Of a stretch of 64,000 nt of DNA, positions 51,353 to 59,861 are shown in pieces. The stretch lies in NCBI RefSeq assembly GCF_016862215.1, contig NZ_BOMN01000060.1, positions 26,790 to 90,789 on the forward strand, written 5' to 3'. Position 1 is the stretch's first letter, and each line of letters begins with the position of its first letter. This DNA comes from Winogradskya humida (GTDB lineage Bacteria > Actinomycetota > Actinomycetes > Mycobacteriales > Micromonosporaceae). The translations under genes were made by a program, and so were the position numbers. Below the pieces are notes generated by a model. That model had not been told where the DNA came from and did not search any database. It saw only the letters and a list, made by a program, of their open reading frames with translations.

Positions 51353-52528
51353 ATGCGCCAATCCCTGGCTCTGGCAGGGGCGGTCACACTGCTCGGCACG
51401 CTGGCGGTCTTCGCCGGAGCACCGAGCGCCTCGGCCGCGGACTGCGGTCAGCTCTTCGACGACTTCTCCTACAGCTCGTCCTCGGATACCGCCCTGACCG
51501 CCCACGGCTGGACTCCCCGCAGCTACTCCGGCGGCCCCGGCGTCTCCGGTGCCACCTGGTCCCCGAACAACATCACGTTCCCCACCGCCGACGGCCAGAA
51601 GGTCATGCAGCTCACCGCGTCGACCGACGGCACCGGCGCCGGCACCAACCACGCCGAGCTCTACAGCACCCAGAAGCGTTACTTCGAGGGAACGTACGCC
51701 AGCCGCGTCCGCTTCACCGACACCCCGACCGGCGGTTCGGACGGCGACCACATCAACGAGACGTTCTTCACGATCAGCCCGCTCAACGGCGACCTGGACC
51801 CGACGTACAGCGAGCTGGACATCTCCGAGTACCTGCCCAACGGCGGCTGGGGCGAGACCGGCCCGATCAACTACCAGACCACCTGGTACACGTACCGCAA
51901 CGAGCCGTGGTACGCCGACAACACGCACTCCGAGCAGCGCAGCTCGCTGAACGGCTGGCACGACCTGGTCGCCACCGTGGCGAACGGGCACGTCATCTAC
52001 TACATCGACGGCGTCCAGGTGGGCGACCACTCGGGGCACGTCTACCCGCGCCAGACGATGACCATCAACTGGAACCTGTGGTTCATCGACACCGCGGCGC
52101 ACAGCGGTGGCCTGTCGACGTACGTCCAGCAGGTCGACTGGGTGCTGTTCGCCAAGAACCGGGTCCTGACGCCCGCGCAGGTGAGCTCCTCGGCGGCGGC
52201 GTACCGCTCCGGCGGCACCACCTTCACCGACACGGTCGACGCCACCGGCGGCTGTACCAACCCGCCGACCACACCACCCACGACGACGCCACCGACGTCA
52301 CCGCCCACGACTCCGCCGACAAACCCCGGAAACTGCTCGTCCGCGGCGGAGTGGGCGTTCGCGACGGCGTACACGGGTGGCCAGACGGTCATCCACGAGA
52401 AGAGCAGGTACGGCGACCCGAGCGGGCCCGCCTCGGGTGACGGCAAGCACCTCTGGAAGGCGAGGTACTGGACGCAGGGCTCCGAGCCCGGCTGGACCCA
52501 GCAGTGGGAGGACCTCGGCCGCTGCTGA
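51353..52528 (+). CDS. Secreted GH16 glucanase with carbohydrate-binding module
   Basis: A 391-residue exported enzyme: signal peptide (about 1-28, ending SASA-AD), GH16 domain (about 30-285) with catalytic ELDISE (ExDxxE) near residue 149, a Pro/Thr-rich linker (TTPPTTTPPTSPPTTPP) and a C-terminal CBM5/12-like module (YTGGQTVIHEKSRYGDPSG, WKARYWTQGSEPGW). It hydrolyses beta-1,3- or mixed-linked glucans. It has its own gap upstream and a strong hairpin after it. Confidence 0.9.
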   Translation: MRQSLALAGAVTLLGTLAVFAGAPSASAADCGQLFDDFSYSSSSDTALTAHGWTPRSYSGGPGVSGATWSPNNITFPTADGQKVMQLTASTDGTGAGTNHAELYSTQKRYFEGTYASRVRFTDTPTGGSDGDHINETFFTISPLNGDLDPTYSELDISEYLPNGGWGETGPINYQTTWYTYRNEPWYADNTHSEQRSSLNGWHDLVATVANGHVIYYIDGVQVGDHSGHVYPRQTMTINWNLWFIDTAAHSGGLSTYVQQVDWVLFAKNRVLTPAQVSSSAAAYRSGGTTFTDTVDATGGCTNPPTTPPTTTPPTSPPTTPPTNPGNCSSAAEWAFATAYTGGQTVIHEKSRYGDPSGPASGDGKHLWKARYWTQGSEPGWTQQWEDLGRC

Positions 52529-52539
52529 CTCTCAGGTAT

Positions 52540-52567
52540 CCCGTCTCCACCTACGGGTGGAGGCGGG
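52540..52567 (+). terminator. Hairpin with TACG tetraloop after the glucanase gene
   Basis: CCCGTCTCCACC (52540-52551) and GGTGGAGGCGGG (52556-52567) form a 12-bp stem with one G-T pair, closed by the very stable C(UACG)G tetraloop. It starts 12 bp after the stop codon. Confidence 0.75.
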
Positions 52568-52620
52568 ACCTCCATCCCTGTGCGGATTCGGATCAGCGCG
52601 AAGTTCGCGATCGTTGACGC

Positions 52621-53139
52621 ATGACGAACTACGTGATCAGCCTCAGCATCCTCGCTCTCATGCTCTTCACCGGTCTCGGCACCCACGAGCTCACCCGGTC
52701 GCGGATCATCCGCCCGCTGATCATCGTGGCGGTGGTCGCGGCCATCTACCTCAAGTCCTTCCCGACCGAGGGCAACGACGTCCCGCTGGTGGTGATCGGC
52801 GGCGCTGCGGGCGTACTCCTCGGAGTCTTCTCGGGGTTGCTCGTCAAGGTCCACCGTGACCCGGCAACCGGCAGGATCATGACCACCGCGGGGTTCGGTT
52901 TCGCCGCCCTCTGGATCGCGGTCACCGCCGCCCGGCTCGCGTTCATCTATGGCGCCGACCACTGGTTCACCGCCGGGCTCGTCACGTTCTCCCGCACCCA
53001 CCTGATCACCGGAGCGGACGCCTGGACCGCCGCCTTCATCGTGATGTCGCTGGCCATGGTCGGCGCCCGGCTCGCCATGACCAGCATCTTCGCCTCCCGC
53101 GCCCCGCGCCCGGTCGCTTCCTGGACAATGGCCGGGTGA
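52621..53139 (+). CDS. Integral membrane protein, unknown function
   Basis: A 172-residue protein of four to five hydrophobic helices (LSILALMLFTGLGTHEL, LIIVAVVAAIYLKSF, VVIGGAAGVLLGVFSGLLV, FGFAALWIAVTAARLAFIY, WTAAFIVMSLAMVGARLAM). It overlaps the histidine kinase start by 4 bp (GTGA), so the three genes form one operon. Similar small membrane proteins often precede NarL-type kinases; it may help sensing. No family name assigned. Confidence 0.7.
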   Translation: MTNYVISLSILALMLFTGLGTHELTRSRIIRPLIIVAVVAAIYLKSFPTEGNDVPLVVIGGAAGVLLGVFSGLLVKVHRDPATGRIMTTAGFGFAALWIAVTAARLAFIYGADHWFTAGLVTFSRTHLITGADAWTAAFIVMSLAMVGARLAMTSIFASRAPRPVASWTMAG

Positions 53140-54257
53140 ACGCTCGCACCGGATTGCGGATCATGGTCTGGGCCAGCACCGCGGTCATCGCGATCGACAG
53201 TGTGCTGGCCGGATTCCCCGCCTCCCACGCCGCGCGGATCGCCGTCCCGATCATCACCGCCGCCGGGCTAGCGCTCTGGCTGGCCGGCACGGCCTCCCGG
53301 ATCACCGACATCCGGATCGTGACCCTCTGCTTCACCGCCGCCGGGCTCTGCGGGGCGGTGCTCGACCGGATCCAGATCGCCGGGCCCGGCTACATCCTCG
53401 GCTTCATGGCGCTGGCGGGCATGGGTCTGCGGCTTCCCCGGCGGATCGCCCTGATCAGTGGCGGGATCGTGGTGGTGAGCCTCGCGGTCGCTGAGGCGTA
53501 CGCATCGCAGCAGGGTTTGCAGGCTTTTCTGAACCTCGGCATCGGTGGCTGTTTCCTCTTCCTGTCCTCGGCCTTCGCCGGCGCCAACCGCCTGGCCCGG
53601 GAGGCCGCGGAAGCCCAGCTCGCCGAGGAGGCCGCGGCCCGCGAGGCCAGGGAGGAGGCAGCCCGGCTCGCCGAACGCGGCCGGATGGCCCGCGAGCTGC
53701 ACGACGTGCTCGCCCACACGCTGTCCGGCCTCGCCGTGCACCTCGAAGGCGCGCGGCTGCTCGCGGAGAAGACATCGGCCGACCCGCGGCTGGTGGCCCA
53801 GCTGACCGACGCCCACGGGCTCGCCCGCGACGGGCTGGCCGGGGCCCGGCGGGTGGTGGAAACCCTGCGCGGTGACCCGTTGCCCGGCCCGGCACACATC
53901 CCGGAGCTGGCCGGTAAGGCGGGGGCCACGTTCGTGGTCACCGGCGTTCCGCAGCCGCTGCCGGGGGAGGCGGGGCTGGCGCTCTACCGTACGGTTCAGG
54001 AAGCCCTGACCAACACCGCCAAGCACGCCGGCCCGCTCGCCTACGCCGACGTCGTGCTCGCCTGGACCCCCGTGGAGGTGGCAGTGACAGTCACCGACAG
54101 CGGGGGAGTGCCCGACCCGGACACCGCGTTGCCGTCCGGCGGATTCGGGCTGACCGGTCTGGCCGAGCGTGCGGCCCTCGCGGGCGGCCATCTCGAAGTG
54201 GGACCGTCCGGCGCCGGCTGGCGCGTCAACCTGACACTGCCGCTGGGGAGCCGATGA
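53136..54257 (+). CDS. NarL-type sensor histidine kinase
   Basis: A 373-residue kinase with about five N-terminal membrane helices, a dimerisation/phosphoacceptor motif MARELHDVLAHTLSGLAVHL (HisKA_3, His about residue 188) and a HATPase with EALTNTAKHA and GFGLTGLAERAALAGGHLEV. It phosphorylates the response regulator encoded by the next gene. GTG start overlaps the membrane protein stop; the regulator start overlaps this stop (ATGA). Confidence 0.92.
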   Translation: MNARTGLRIMVWASTAVIAIDSVLAGFPASHAARIAVPIITAAGLALWLAGTASRITDIRIVTLCFTAAGLCGAVLDRIQIAGPGYILGFMALAGMGLRLPRRIALISGGIVVVSLAVAEAYASQQGLQAFLNLGIGGCFLFLSSAFAGANRLAREAAEAQLAEEAAAREAREEAARLAERGRMARELHDVLAHTLSGLAVHLEGARLLAEKTSADPRLVAQLTDAHGLARDGLAGARRVVETLRGDPLPGPAHIPELAGKAGATFVVTGVPQPLPGEAGLALYRTVQEALTNTAKHAGPLAYADVVLAWTPVEVAVTVTDSGGVPDPDTALPSGGFGLTGLAERAALAGGHLEVGPSGAGWRVNLTLPLGSR

Positions 54258-54907
54258 CCGCCGTCACCGTCCTGATCGCCGACGACCAGAAAGTGGTCCG
54301 CGACGGGCTCGCCATGATGCTCGGCCTGCTCGACGGCATCGAGGTCGTCGGCACCGCCATCGACGGCGCCGACGCACTGCGCCAGGCCGCCGGCGCCGAC
54401 CCGGACGTCATCCTGATGGACCTGAACATGCCGACCGTGGACGGGATCGCCGCGACGGCCAAGCTCACGGCGTCCGGCAGCCGGGCACGCGTCGTGGTGC
54501 TCACGACGTACGCCGATGACAGCTCGGTCTTTCGCGCCCTGCAGGCCGGTGCCCGCGGCTACCTGACCAAGGACGCCGGTGCCGAAGAGATCCGCCAGGC
54601 GATCACCACGGTCGCCGCGGGCGAGGCCCTCCTCGACCCGAGCGTCCAGCGCCGCCTCCTGGAAGCCCTCGCCGCCGGCTCACCGTTCGCGGTGCCCACC
54701 CCGGCCGACACCGATGGCCTCACCGCCCGCGAGGACGAGGTCCTGCGAGAGATCGCCCAGGGCCGCACCAACCCGGAGATCGCCACCCGCCTCCACGTCT
54801 CCGAGGCCACAGTGAAAACCCACGTCAACCACCTGCTCGCCAAAACCGGCTGCCGAGACCGCGCCGCCCTGGTCGCCCACGCCTTCCGAACCGGCCGCGC
54901 CCAATGA
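54254..54907 (+). CDS. NarL/FixJ response regulator
   Basis: A 217-residue regulator: receiver domain with the phosphoacceptor Asp in VILMDLNMPTVDG (about residue 56), the VVVLTTY switch Thr and a GYLTKDAGAE Lys, then a LuxR-type HTH (TAREDEVLREIAQGRTNPEI, ATRLHVSEATVKTHVNHLLA). It is the partner of the kinase upstream. Targets are unknown, but the membrane protein may be one component. Confidence 0.93.
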   Translation: MTAVTVLIADDQKVVRDGLAMMLGLLDGIEVVGTAIDGADALRQAAGADPDVILMDLNMPTVDGIAATAKLTASGSRARVVVLTTYADDSSVFRALQAGARGYLTKDAGAEEIRQAITTVAAGEALLDPSVQRRLLEALAAGSPFAVPTPADTDGLTAREDEVLREIAQGRTNPEIATRLHVSEATVKTHVNHLLAKTGCRDRAALVAHAFRTGRAQ

Positions 54908-55090
54908 GGTTTGATCTACAAAGGCGCCACGAAATGTGGAGACGAGGCAGCGCACCATAAGAATTTCCAGCCAAAAAACTATTGATGGCGTTGTCGATCT
55001 TGCCGGGGAATTGATGGCATGGAGTTCGCTCCGAGTCTTCGGTAACGTGTTCGGATGCAGACGCCGCCAGCTCTGGGATCCAGGGTGCCG

Positions 55091-55468
55091 ATGCGCCCGC
55101 CCCCATCGGACCGCTGGAAAGACCGGGTTCGACGGCGTATGCGAACGCTGGGAGCCTATACAGGTCTGCGTCATTGGCTCCTGGTCCGAGGAACGATCAT
55201 TGTGGCCGCCTTCGCCCTTGTCTACCTGGTGAACGGCCTGGTGATCGGGTGGAAAACCACATATGACGTGACAATCGGAATTACCTCGCCAGGCGATGAC
55301 GCGGTGTCCGCGCCCGCCCTGGCCTGGCCGATCTCAATAGCGGGATGGCTGGCCGCACCCGCGGTGTTCGGGGCAGTCGCCGGCGTGATCATCAGCGTCG
55401 CGATCACGAACAGGCGGCAACGACCAATCGGTGAGGTGCTCGCGAAGCCGGTGGATTCCGTTGACTGA
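55091..55468 (+). CDS. DUF6313-like small membrane protein
   Basis: A 125-residue protein with a basic N-terminus and two hydrophobic spans (LLVRGTIIVAAFALVYLVNG and AWPISIAGWLAAPAVFGAVA). The helices and the GWKTTYDVTIGITSPGDD loop between them match my recollection of DUF6313. I chose ATG 55091 because AGGG lies five bases upstream; ATG 55055 is possible. The upstream 150 bp are AT-rich for this genome. It begins a three-gene set with the unknown gene and the cyclase-like gene. Confidence 0.6.
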   Translation: MRPPPSDRWKDRVRRRMRTLGAYTGLRHWLLVRGTIIVAAFALVYLVNGLVIGWKTTYDVTIGITSPGDDAVSAPALAWPISIAGWLAAPAVFGAVAGVIISVAITNRRQRPIGEVLAKPVDSVD

Positions 55469-55499
55469 ACAGCGAACGACCAGAGTCTCGGGCGGTCGC

Positions 55500-55814
55500 A
55501 TGCGTACGGTGATTCCAGCCTTGAGAGATCTCCTCTATGAGCACTGTGGATACATTGTCCCGGCGAAGTTCACCCCCGATTTCGTAAGCCTGCACGGCGA
55601 TAACTGGCGCGTGGCCGACCGTGACTGGACAGACATTGTCGGGCTGGTGCTGAACACGACCGCGGTAAGTCCCGGCGCGAGCGGGGCGCAGGCGATCAGG
55701 CAAGCCGTCGAGGCCGCGGCGGTCTTCTTGACGGATGATGAGATCTGGCCCTGGTGCCCGATCTGCTTTCTGGGTACCTCCGCCACACGGAAGGATGAAA
55801 CCGATGGACGCTGA
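55500..55814 (+). CDS. Unknown protein in the cyclase-like cassette
   Basis: A 104-residue protein (MRTVIPALRDLLYEHCGYIV, DFVSLHGDNWRVADRDWTDI) ending in a short WPWCPICFLG motif with two Cys. I recognise no family. ATG 55500 is a simple choice; a TTG at 55461, overlapping the previous stop, would add 13 residues. Its last codons overlap the start of the cyclase-like gene. A regulatory partner of that protein is possible. Confidence 0.6.
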   Translation: MRTVIPALRDLLYEHCGYIVPAKFTPDFVSLHGDNWRVADRDWTDIVGLVLNTTAVSPGASGAQAIRQAVEAAAVFLTDDEIWPWCPICFLGTSATRKDETDGR

Positions 55815-56730
55815 CCGGGCCCAGCCTTCTGAAAGCCTCCGAACCCTCGGGGAACGCCTCCTACGTGAGTCATTTCCCGACATGCCCACGAAGTCCATCG
55901 ATGATCTGCTGGACCGATCCGCAATTCGGCTGCGCGAGACGACCGCGAACCCGGATTCGATGAAGCGGGACGAACAAACCTCTACGCCATCGGCGGGACG
56001 TAGTCAGCCGACGTTTGTGTACATCGTGGTCGTCGACATCGAGGGATACGGCAGCCGGTCAGCGGTCGCACAGGCATCGCTGCGGGCTGCCATGTATGAG
56101 GAGACCGAGAACGCGTTCGAGGACGCCGGTCTGAACTGGGAGTCCGTGGTCAAGCTGGATCGCGGTGACGGACTTCTGATGCTCGTGCCGCCCACTGCCG
56201 ACGCGGTCACCCTCGCGGGGAAGTTCGTGATCGCCCTGAACGAGAGCCTGCGGGAGAAGGCCGGGTCCTTGCCTGTCGAGCATCAGATGCGGATGCGGGT
56301 CGCGCTGCACCAGGGCGACTGCTGGCAGGACCGCAACCAGTGGGTCGGTGCGGCCATCAATACCGCGAGCCTGCTCGTCGATGCCGCGCCGTTGCGGGCG
56401 GCGCTTTTCTCGGCTCCTCGGGCGACCATGGCCGTCATCGCCTCTGACGGCATCTACCGGAGCCTGATCCGGCACGGCTTCCGTCACCTCGACCCCGCGT
56501 CATTCGCGCAGGTCGAGGTCAGTCGGAAGGAGCAGCACGAGATCGCCTGGGTGCAGGTGCCCGGCTACCCCTACCCGCCGGCACTGGGCCCGGCCTCGAC
56601 ACCGAAAGCTCCCGTGGTCCCTTGGCCGGAGGCTTTTCGTGGGGTACAGCTCGACGCGACTTTCAGCGGCAATGTCTTCGGCCGGCACGAGAGCAAAGAC
56701 GACACGACCAATCGCGGAAAACCGTCCTGA
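55804..56730 (+). CDS. Class III nucleotidyl-cyclase-like protein
   Basis: A 308-residue protein. After an N-terminal helical stretch, residues about 70-215 follow the class III cyclase pattern: VVVDIEGYGSRS (first metal Asp), VVKLDRGDGLLMLVP (second Asp in GDG), and MRVALHQGDCWQDRN with GAAINTASLL. The Asn of the NxxxR transition-state motif is present, but the Arg position is Leu, so cyclase activity is uncertain. The C-terminus is Pro-rich. I chose ATG 55804, with GGAAGG upstream and overlap with the previous gene. It is the last of a three-gene set. Confidence 0.7.
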   Translation: MDADRAQPSESLRTLGERLLRESFPDMPTKSIDDLLDRSAIRLRETTANPDSMKRDEQTSTPSAGRSQPTFVYIVVVDIEGYGSRSAVAQASLRAAMYEETENAFEDAGLNWESVVKLDRGDGLLMLVPPTADAVTLAGKFVIALNESLREKAGSLPVEHQMRMRVALHQGDCWQDRNQWVGAAINTASLLVDAAPLRAALFSAPRATMAVIASDGIYRSLIRHGFRHLDPASFAQVEVSRKEQHEIAWVQVPGYPYPPALGPASTPKAPVVPWPEAFRGVQLDATFSGNVFGRHESKDDTTNRGKPS

Positions 56731-56759
56731 TGCGAGTTCAGCTTGGCGCGTTGACGTTC

Positions 56760-57077
56760 TTAAAAAGCTGAACGCGTCGGCGGCAGCGGCACGAGGGGAT
56801 AGCCGTGCTCCTCGGCGTACTGGTTGAGCCACTTCTCGAGGGGTGCGGCGGAACCCGCCACCCAGATGTCGCTGCCGTCCTTGTTGACCACGATCGGGCC
56901 GCTCGGGGCGCTGTCGCTGAACTGCCGGGTCTCGAAGTAACGGGCCGTGTTGAACGGGAAGTACCACGCCCAGGGGATCTCGGTCGCGTACTGCTCGTTG
57001 AGCTGGAGCGGGGCGTCGGGGGACTCGAGCTCGCGCAGCTTCGCCTCGGCCAGCGTCCGTGCCTCGGTCAGGTCCAT
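56760..57077 (-). CDS. Imm35/YrhB-like immunity protein
   Basis: A 105-residue alpha+beta protein: LTEARTLAEAKLRELES, IPWAWYFPFNTARYFETRQF, GPIVVNKDGSDIWV and a C-terminal helix EKWLNQYAEEHGY, in the order of the YrhB/Imm35 family. It lies directly behind the toxin gene; an ATG at 57098 overlaps the toxin stop (ATGA), but ATG 57077 has GAGG at proper distance and I chose it. It should bind and block the papain-like toxin in the producing cell. Confidence 0.7.
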   Translation of the reverse strand: MDLTEARTLAEAKLRELESPDAPLQLNEQYATEIPWAWYFPFNTARYFETRQFSDSAPSGPIVVNKDGSDIWVAGSAAPLEKWLNQYAEEHGYPLVPLPPTRSAF

Positions 57078-57094
57078 GGGGCTGTCCTCGCTGA

Positions 57095-59833
57095 TCATTT
57101 GAGAATGGTGAAGTGCAGCTCGTCCAGTTTCGGGTCCAGCCAGGGCAGTTCGCCGAGCCTGCCGCTCTGACCGTCGACAAACGCGACCCGGCCGTCGACC
57201 TTGATCACGTTCATGACGTGACCGCCGCCCGAGCCGTTCTTGAGGTAGCCGATGATACCGACGGTGTTGTCGGGCATGGCCGCCATCTTGTCCACGACGG
57301 TCGCGTAGTCGGCGTTGGGGATCTGCTGGAACGTGACGCTCTTGACGGCCTCGATGTCGCTCAGCGGCCGGATGGTGGGGATCTTCCCGGCCGGCGTGAC
57401 GACGTCGGTTTTGACGTAGTCGTCGAACCGCTGCACACAGACCGTGCAGTTGACGTCGGTGGCGAGGTTCTTGTTCGGGTTGATGTCGTCGAGCTTGGCC
57501 CAGTTCTTGTCGACCACCGTGCCCAGGTCGCCGACGTCCGCGCCGTTGTTGATGAACAGCGTCTTGACGTTCCCGCTCGACGTCGCGATGTCGATACCCG
57601 AGCTGTCGAGCAGCTCCCCGCGCAGATTGTGGTCGAGGCTGGTGAAGTGGGTGTCGATGCTCTTCTGCGCCTGGAAGATGTCGGCGTTGGCCAGCCCGTC
57701 GAACTTCGTCTCGGCGACCTTGATGTCGGCGAGTTCGAGCTTGTTGAAGTCGGCGGTGGCGACGTTGACGTCGGCGGTGATGTCGCCGACAAGCTTGTTG
57801 TTCAGGTCGTTGAGCTCGTTGGTCTTGATCTCGGTGAGCTTGACGTCGGCCTTCTCGATGTCGACCTTGGCCAGGTCGGTGAAGTTCGTCTCGGCGGCCT
57901 TGATGTCGACGGCCTTGAGGTTGTCGAGGTCGCCGAGGTTCTTCGCAAGGTCCGCGTCGTAGAGCTTCTGGGATTGGCCCGGCAGATCGGCGACGCCCTT
58001 GTCGAAGTCCGCCTTGAACGCCGCCGTCAGCTCCTGCTCCTTCGCCGGGCGCAGGCTGGTGAAGTATTCGGTGTTGAAGTTCTGCGCGGAGACGGGGTCC
58101 AGGCTGTCGAAGTGCGCCTTCGCAGCCTGGTCGAACTGGTCCATCTGCGCGGGCAACCCGTTCTGCTTACCGGCGTGGATCTGGGTCAGCTCGTTGAGCT
58201 TCACGTTGTGGTCGGCCAGGTGCAGCTGCTGCAACTCGGTGGTCTTGGTGGCCTTGAGCTGGTCGTACTTGACGTCGAGCTTGCCCTTCTCGAGGTCGAG
58301 CTGCTTGCCGTAGTCCAGCTTGATCTCGTTGGTCTTGCTCGCGAGATCGTCGGCGTACTTCTTCTCGATCGGTAGCTTCCCGGCGTCGTACTTGGCCTGG
58401 TATTCGACCTTGAGCTGGTCGGTCTTGACCTTCAACTGGTCGGCGTAGTTCTTCTGGATCGCGGTCTTCTCGGTCTGGAACTTCGCGTCGAAGTCGGCCT
58501 TGATCTTGGTGAACTCGGTGGTCTCCGTGCTGGTCTTCAGCGTCGCGAGGTCGTTGAAGCGCTGGGCGAACTTCTGCCCGCCCGCGGCGGCCGGAAGCGT
58601 CGGCAGGGTGAGCACGCCGAAGCCGTCCTCCCCGCCCCGCGGCGGCGGGATGTCGCGGATCGGTTTCGGGGAGCCACCCGGGAACAGGTCACCGATCTTG
58701 GCGGCGCCGACGCTGACGGCATCGCCGACGATCTCGCCCGCTGCCTTGACCGAGCCGAGGACGGAGGCGGAGCTGTCACCGAGCTTCTTGACGATGGTCA
58801 GCGCGCCGGTCCCGGCCGCCTTGACCAGCCCGACCATGTCCTTGGCCATGGTCTTCATGCCGGTCAGGGCCGCCTTGGCGATCTCCTTGAGGCCGCCGGC
58901 CTTGTAGAGCGCGGACAGCTTCGACAGCGAGGTCAGGCCCTTGACGCCGGGGATGATGCCGAGGATGCCCATGACGAGGTCGAGGACTGATCCCTTGCCC
59001 TGGGCGAAGTCGACGATCGCTTTGACGAGCAGGATTGCGCCGGCGGCGAGGGCGATCCAGGCGAGCGGGCCGCCGAGGATCATGCCGATGATGCCGGCGA
59101 CGAGGGCGACCCATTTGGCGACCTCGCAGATGATGTTCCAGAGCTCTTTGAGGGCGTCGCCGAGTTTCTGCCAGAAGGAGCGGGGCTGGATGCCGGCGTC
59201 GGAGGCGTCCTCGATCTCGCGTTTGCAGACCTGGGCGGCGCCGTCGCGCATTTGCTTGGCCTGGTCGGCGAGTTGTTTGGCGAGGTCGAGTTCCTGCTGG
59301 GCGCCGTTGACCGCGCTCTGGGCGCCGCTGACTTTGGCTTTCGCGGCGTCGGCGTCTTTGACGGCTTGTTTGACCTGGTCGGGGTCGGGTGCCTGGGTTT
59401 CTGCCTGTGCTTTTTCGGCTGCCTGGGATGCGCCGGTGAAGTCGGTCTGGGCCGTGGACAGCGCGCCCTGCAACGACTTCAGCTTCTCCGCGGCGACCCG
59501 GCCGTCGGCGAGGGCGCGGTCGGCTTGGGCCTGCGCGGTTTCGAGGGTTGGGGCGTACGTCTCGAGGGCGTCGCCGACCATGAGGTGTGACTGGTAGAGC
59601 TTGTTGACCTGGTTGGGGAAGTCGCCGAACTGCTCGCGGAACGCGTCGCCGGACAGGCCCACCCAGGTCAGGACGGCGCCGTCACCCTGCAGTGACTCGA
59701 CGGCGACCTTGGCGCGGTGCGCGGTCTCGGCGAAGTCGTGGAACCGTGACGCGAGCTGCCGCACCCGGGTGGGATCACCGGGGGTGGGGTCGCCGCTGAG
59801 ATCGAGGACGTCCCAGTCCATCGGTCGCGACAT
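57095..59833 (-). CDS. WXG100-type polymorphic toxin with papain-like C-terminus
   Basis: A 912-residue protein. Residues 1-100 form a WXG100-like helical hairpin (TWVG at 56-59), suggesting type VII export; then helices, a hydrophobic region (about 241-271), a module shared with the RHS protein (about 272-355), and a long coiled coil rich in Lys/Asp/Leu (about 440-740). The last about 120 residues carry NCTVCVQRFDDYV (Cys 796 or 799), GGGHVMNVIKVDG (His 872) and VAFVDGQSG (Asp 887), as in papain-like Tox-PL deamidase/protease toxins. GGGAA precedes ATG 59833. The next gene is a probable immunity gene. Confidence 0.8.
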   Translation of the reverse strand: MSRPMDWDVLDLSGDPTPGDPTRVRQLASRFHDFAETAHRAKVAVESLQGDGAVLTWVGLSGDAFREQFGDFPNQVNKLYQSHLMVGDALETYAPTLETAQAQADRALADGRVAAEKLKSLQGALSTAQTDFTGASQAAEKAQAETQAPDPDQVKQAVKDADAAKAKVSGAQSAVNGAQQELDLAKQLADQAKQMRDGAAQVCKREIEDASDAGIQPRSFWQKLGDALKELWNIICEVAKWVALVAGIIGMILGGPLAWIALAAGAILLVKAIVDFAQGKGSVLDLVMGILGIIPGVKGLTSLSKLSALYKAGGLKEIAKAALTGMKTMAKDMVGLVKAAGTGALTIVKKLGDSSASVLGSVKAAGEIVGDAVSVGAAKIGDLFPGGSPKPIRDIPPPRGGEDGFGVLTLPTLPAAAGGQKFAQRFNDLATLKTSTETTEFTKIKADFDAKFQTEKTAIQKNYADQLKVKTDQLKVEYQAKYDAGKLPIEKKYADDLASKTNEIKLDYGKQLDLEKGKLDVKYDQLKATKTTELQQLHLADHNVKLNELTQIHAGKQNGLPAQMDQFDQAAKAHFDSLDPVSAQNFNTEYFTSLRPAKEQELTAAFKADFDKGVADLPGQSQKLYDADLAKNLGDLDNLKAVDIKAAETNFTDLAKVDIEKADVKLTEIKTNELNDLNNKLVGDITADVNVATADFNKLELADIKVAETKFDGLANADIFQAQKSIDTHFTSLDHNLRGELLDSSGIDIATSSGNVKTLFINNGADVGDLGTVVDKNWAKLDDINPNKNLATDVNCTVCVQRFDDYVKTDVVTPAGKIPTIRPLSDIEAVKSVTFQQIPNADYATVVDKMAAMPDNTVGIIGYLKNGSGGGHVMNVIKVDGRVAFVDGQSGRLGELPWLDPKLDELHFTILK
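58770..59020. repeat. Shared module, copy 1 (papain-like toxin)
   Basis: This stretch encodes IVDFAQGKGSVLDLVMGILG and the following GIIPGVKGLTSLSKLSALYK to about ALTIVKKLG. It is nearly identical at protein level to the start of the visible RHS protein (63757-64000), indicating duplication or recombination between the two toxin genes. Confidence 0.85.
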
Positions 59834-59861
59834 CGGCGTTCCCTTTCCTGGTGAAATCGAC

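Noticed and set aside
55804..56730. Functional adenylate cyclase call
   Set aside because: The transition-state Arg is absent, so only cyclase-like is supported.
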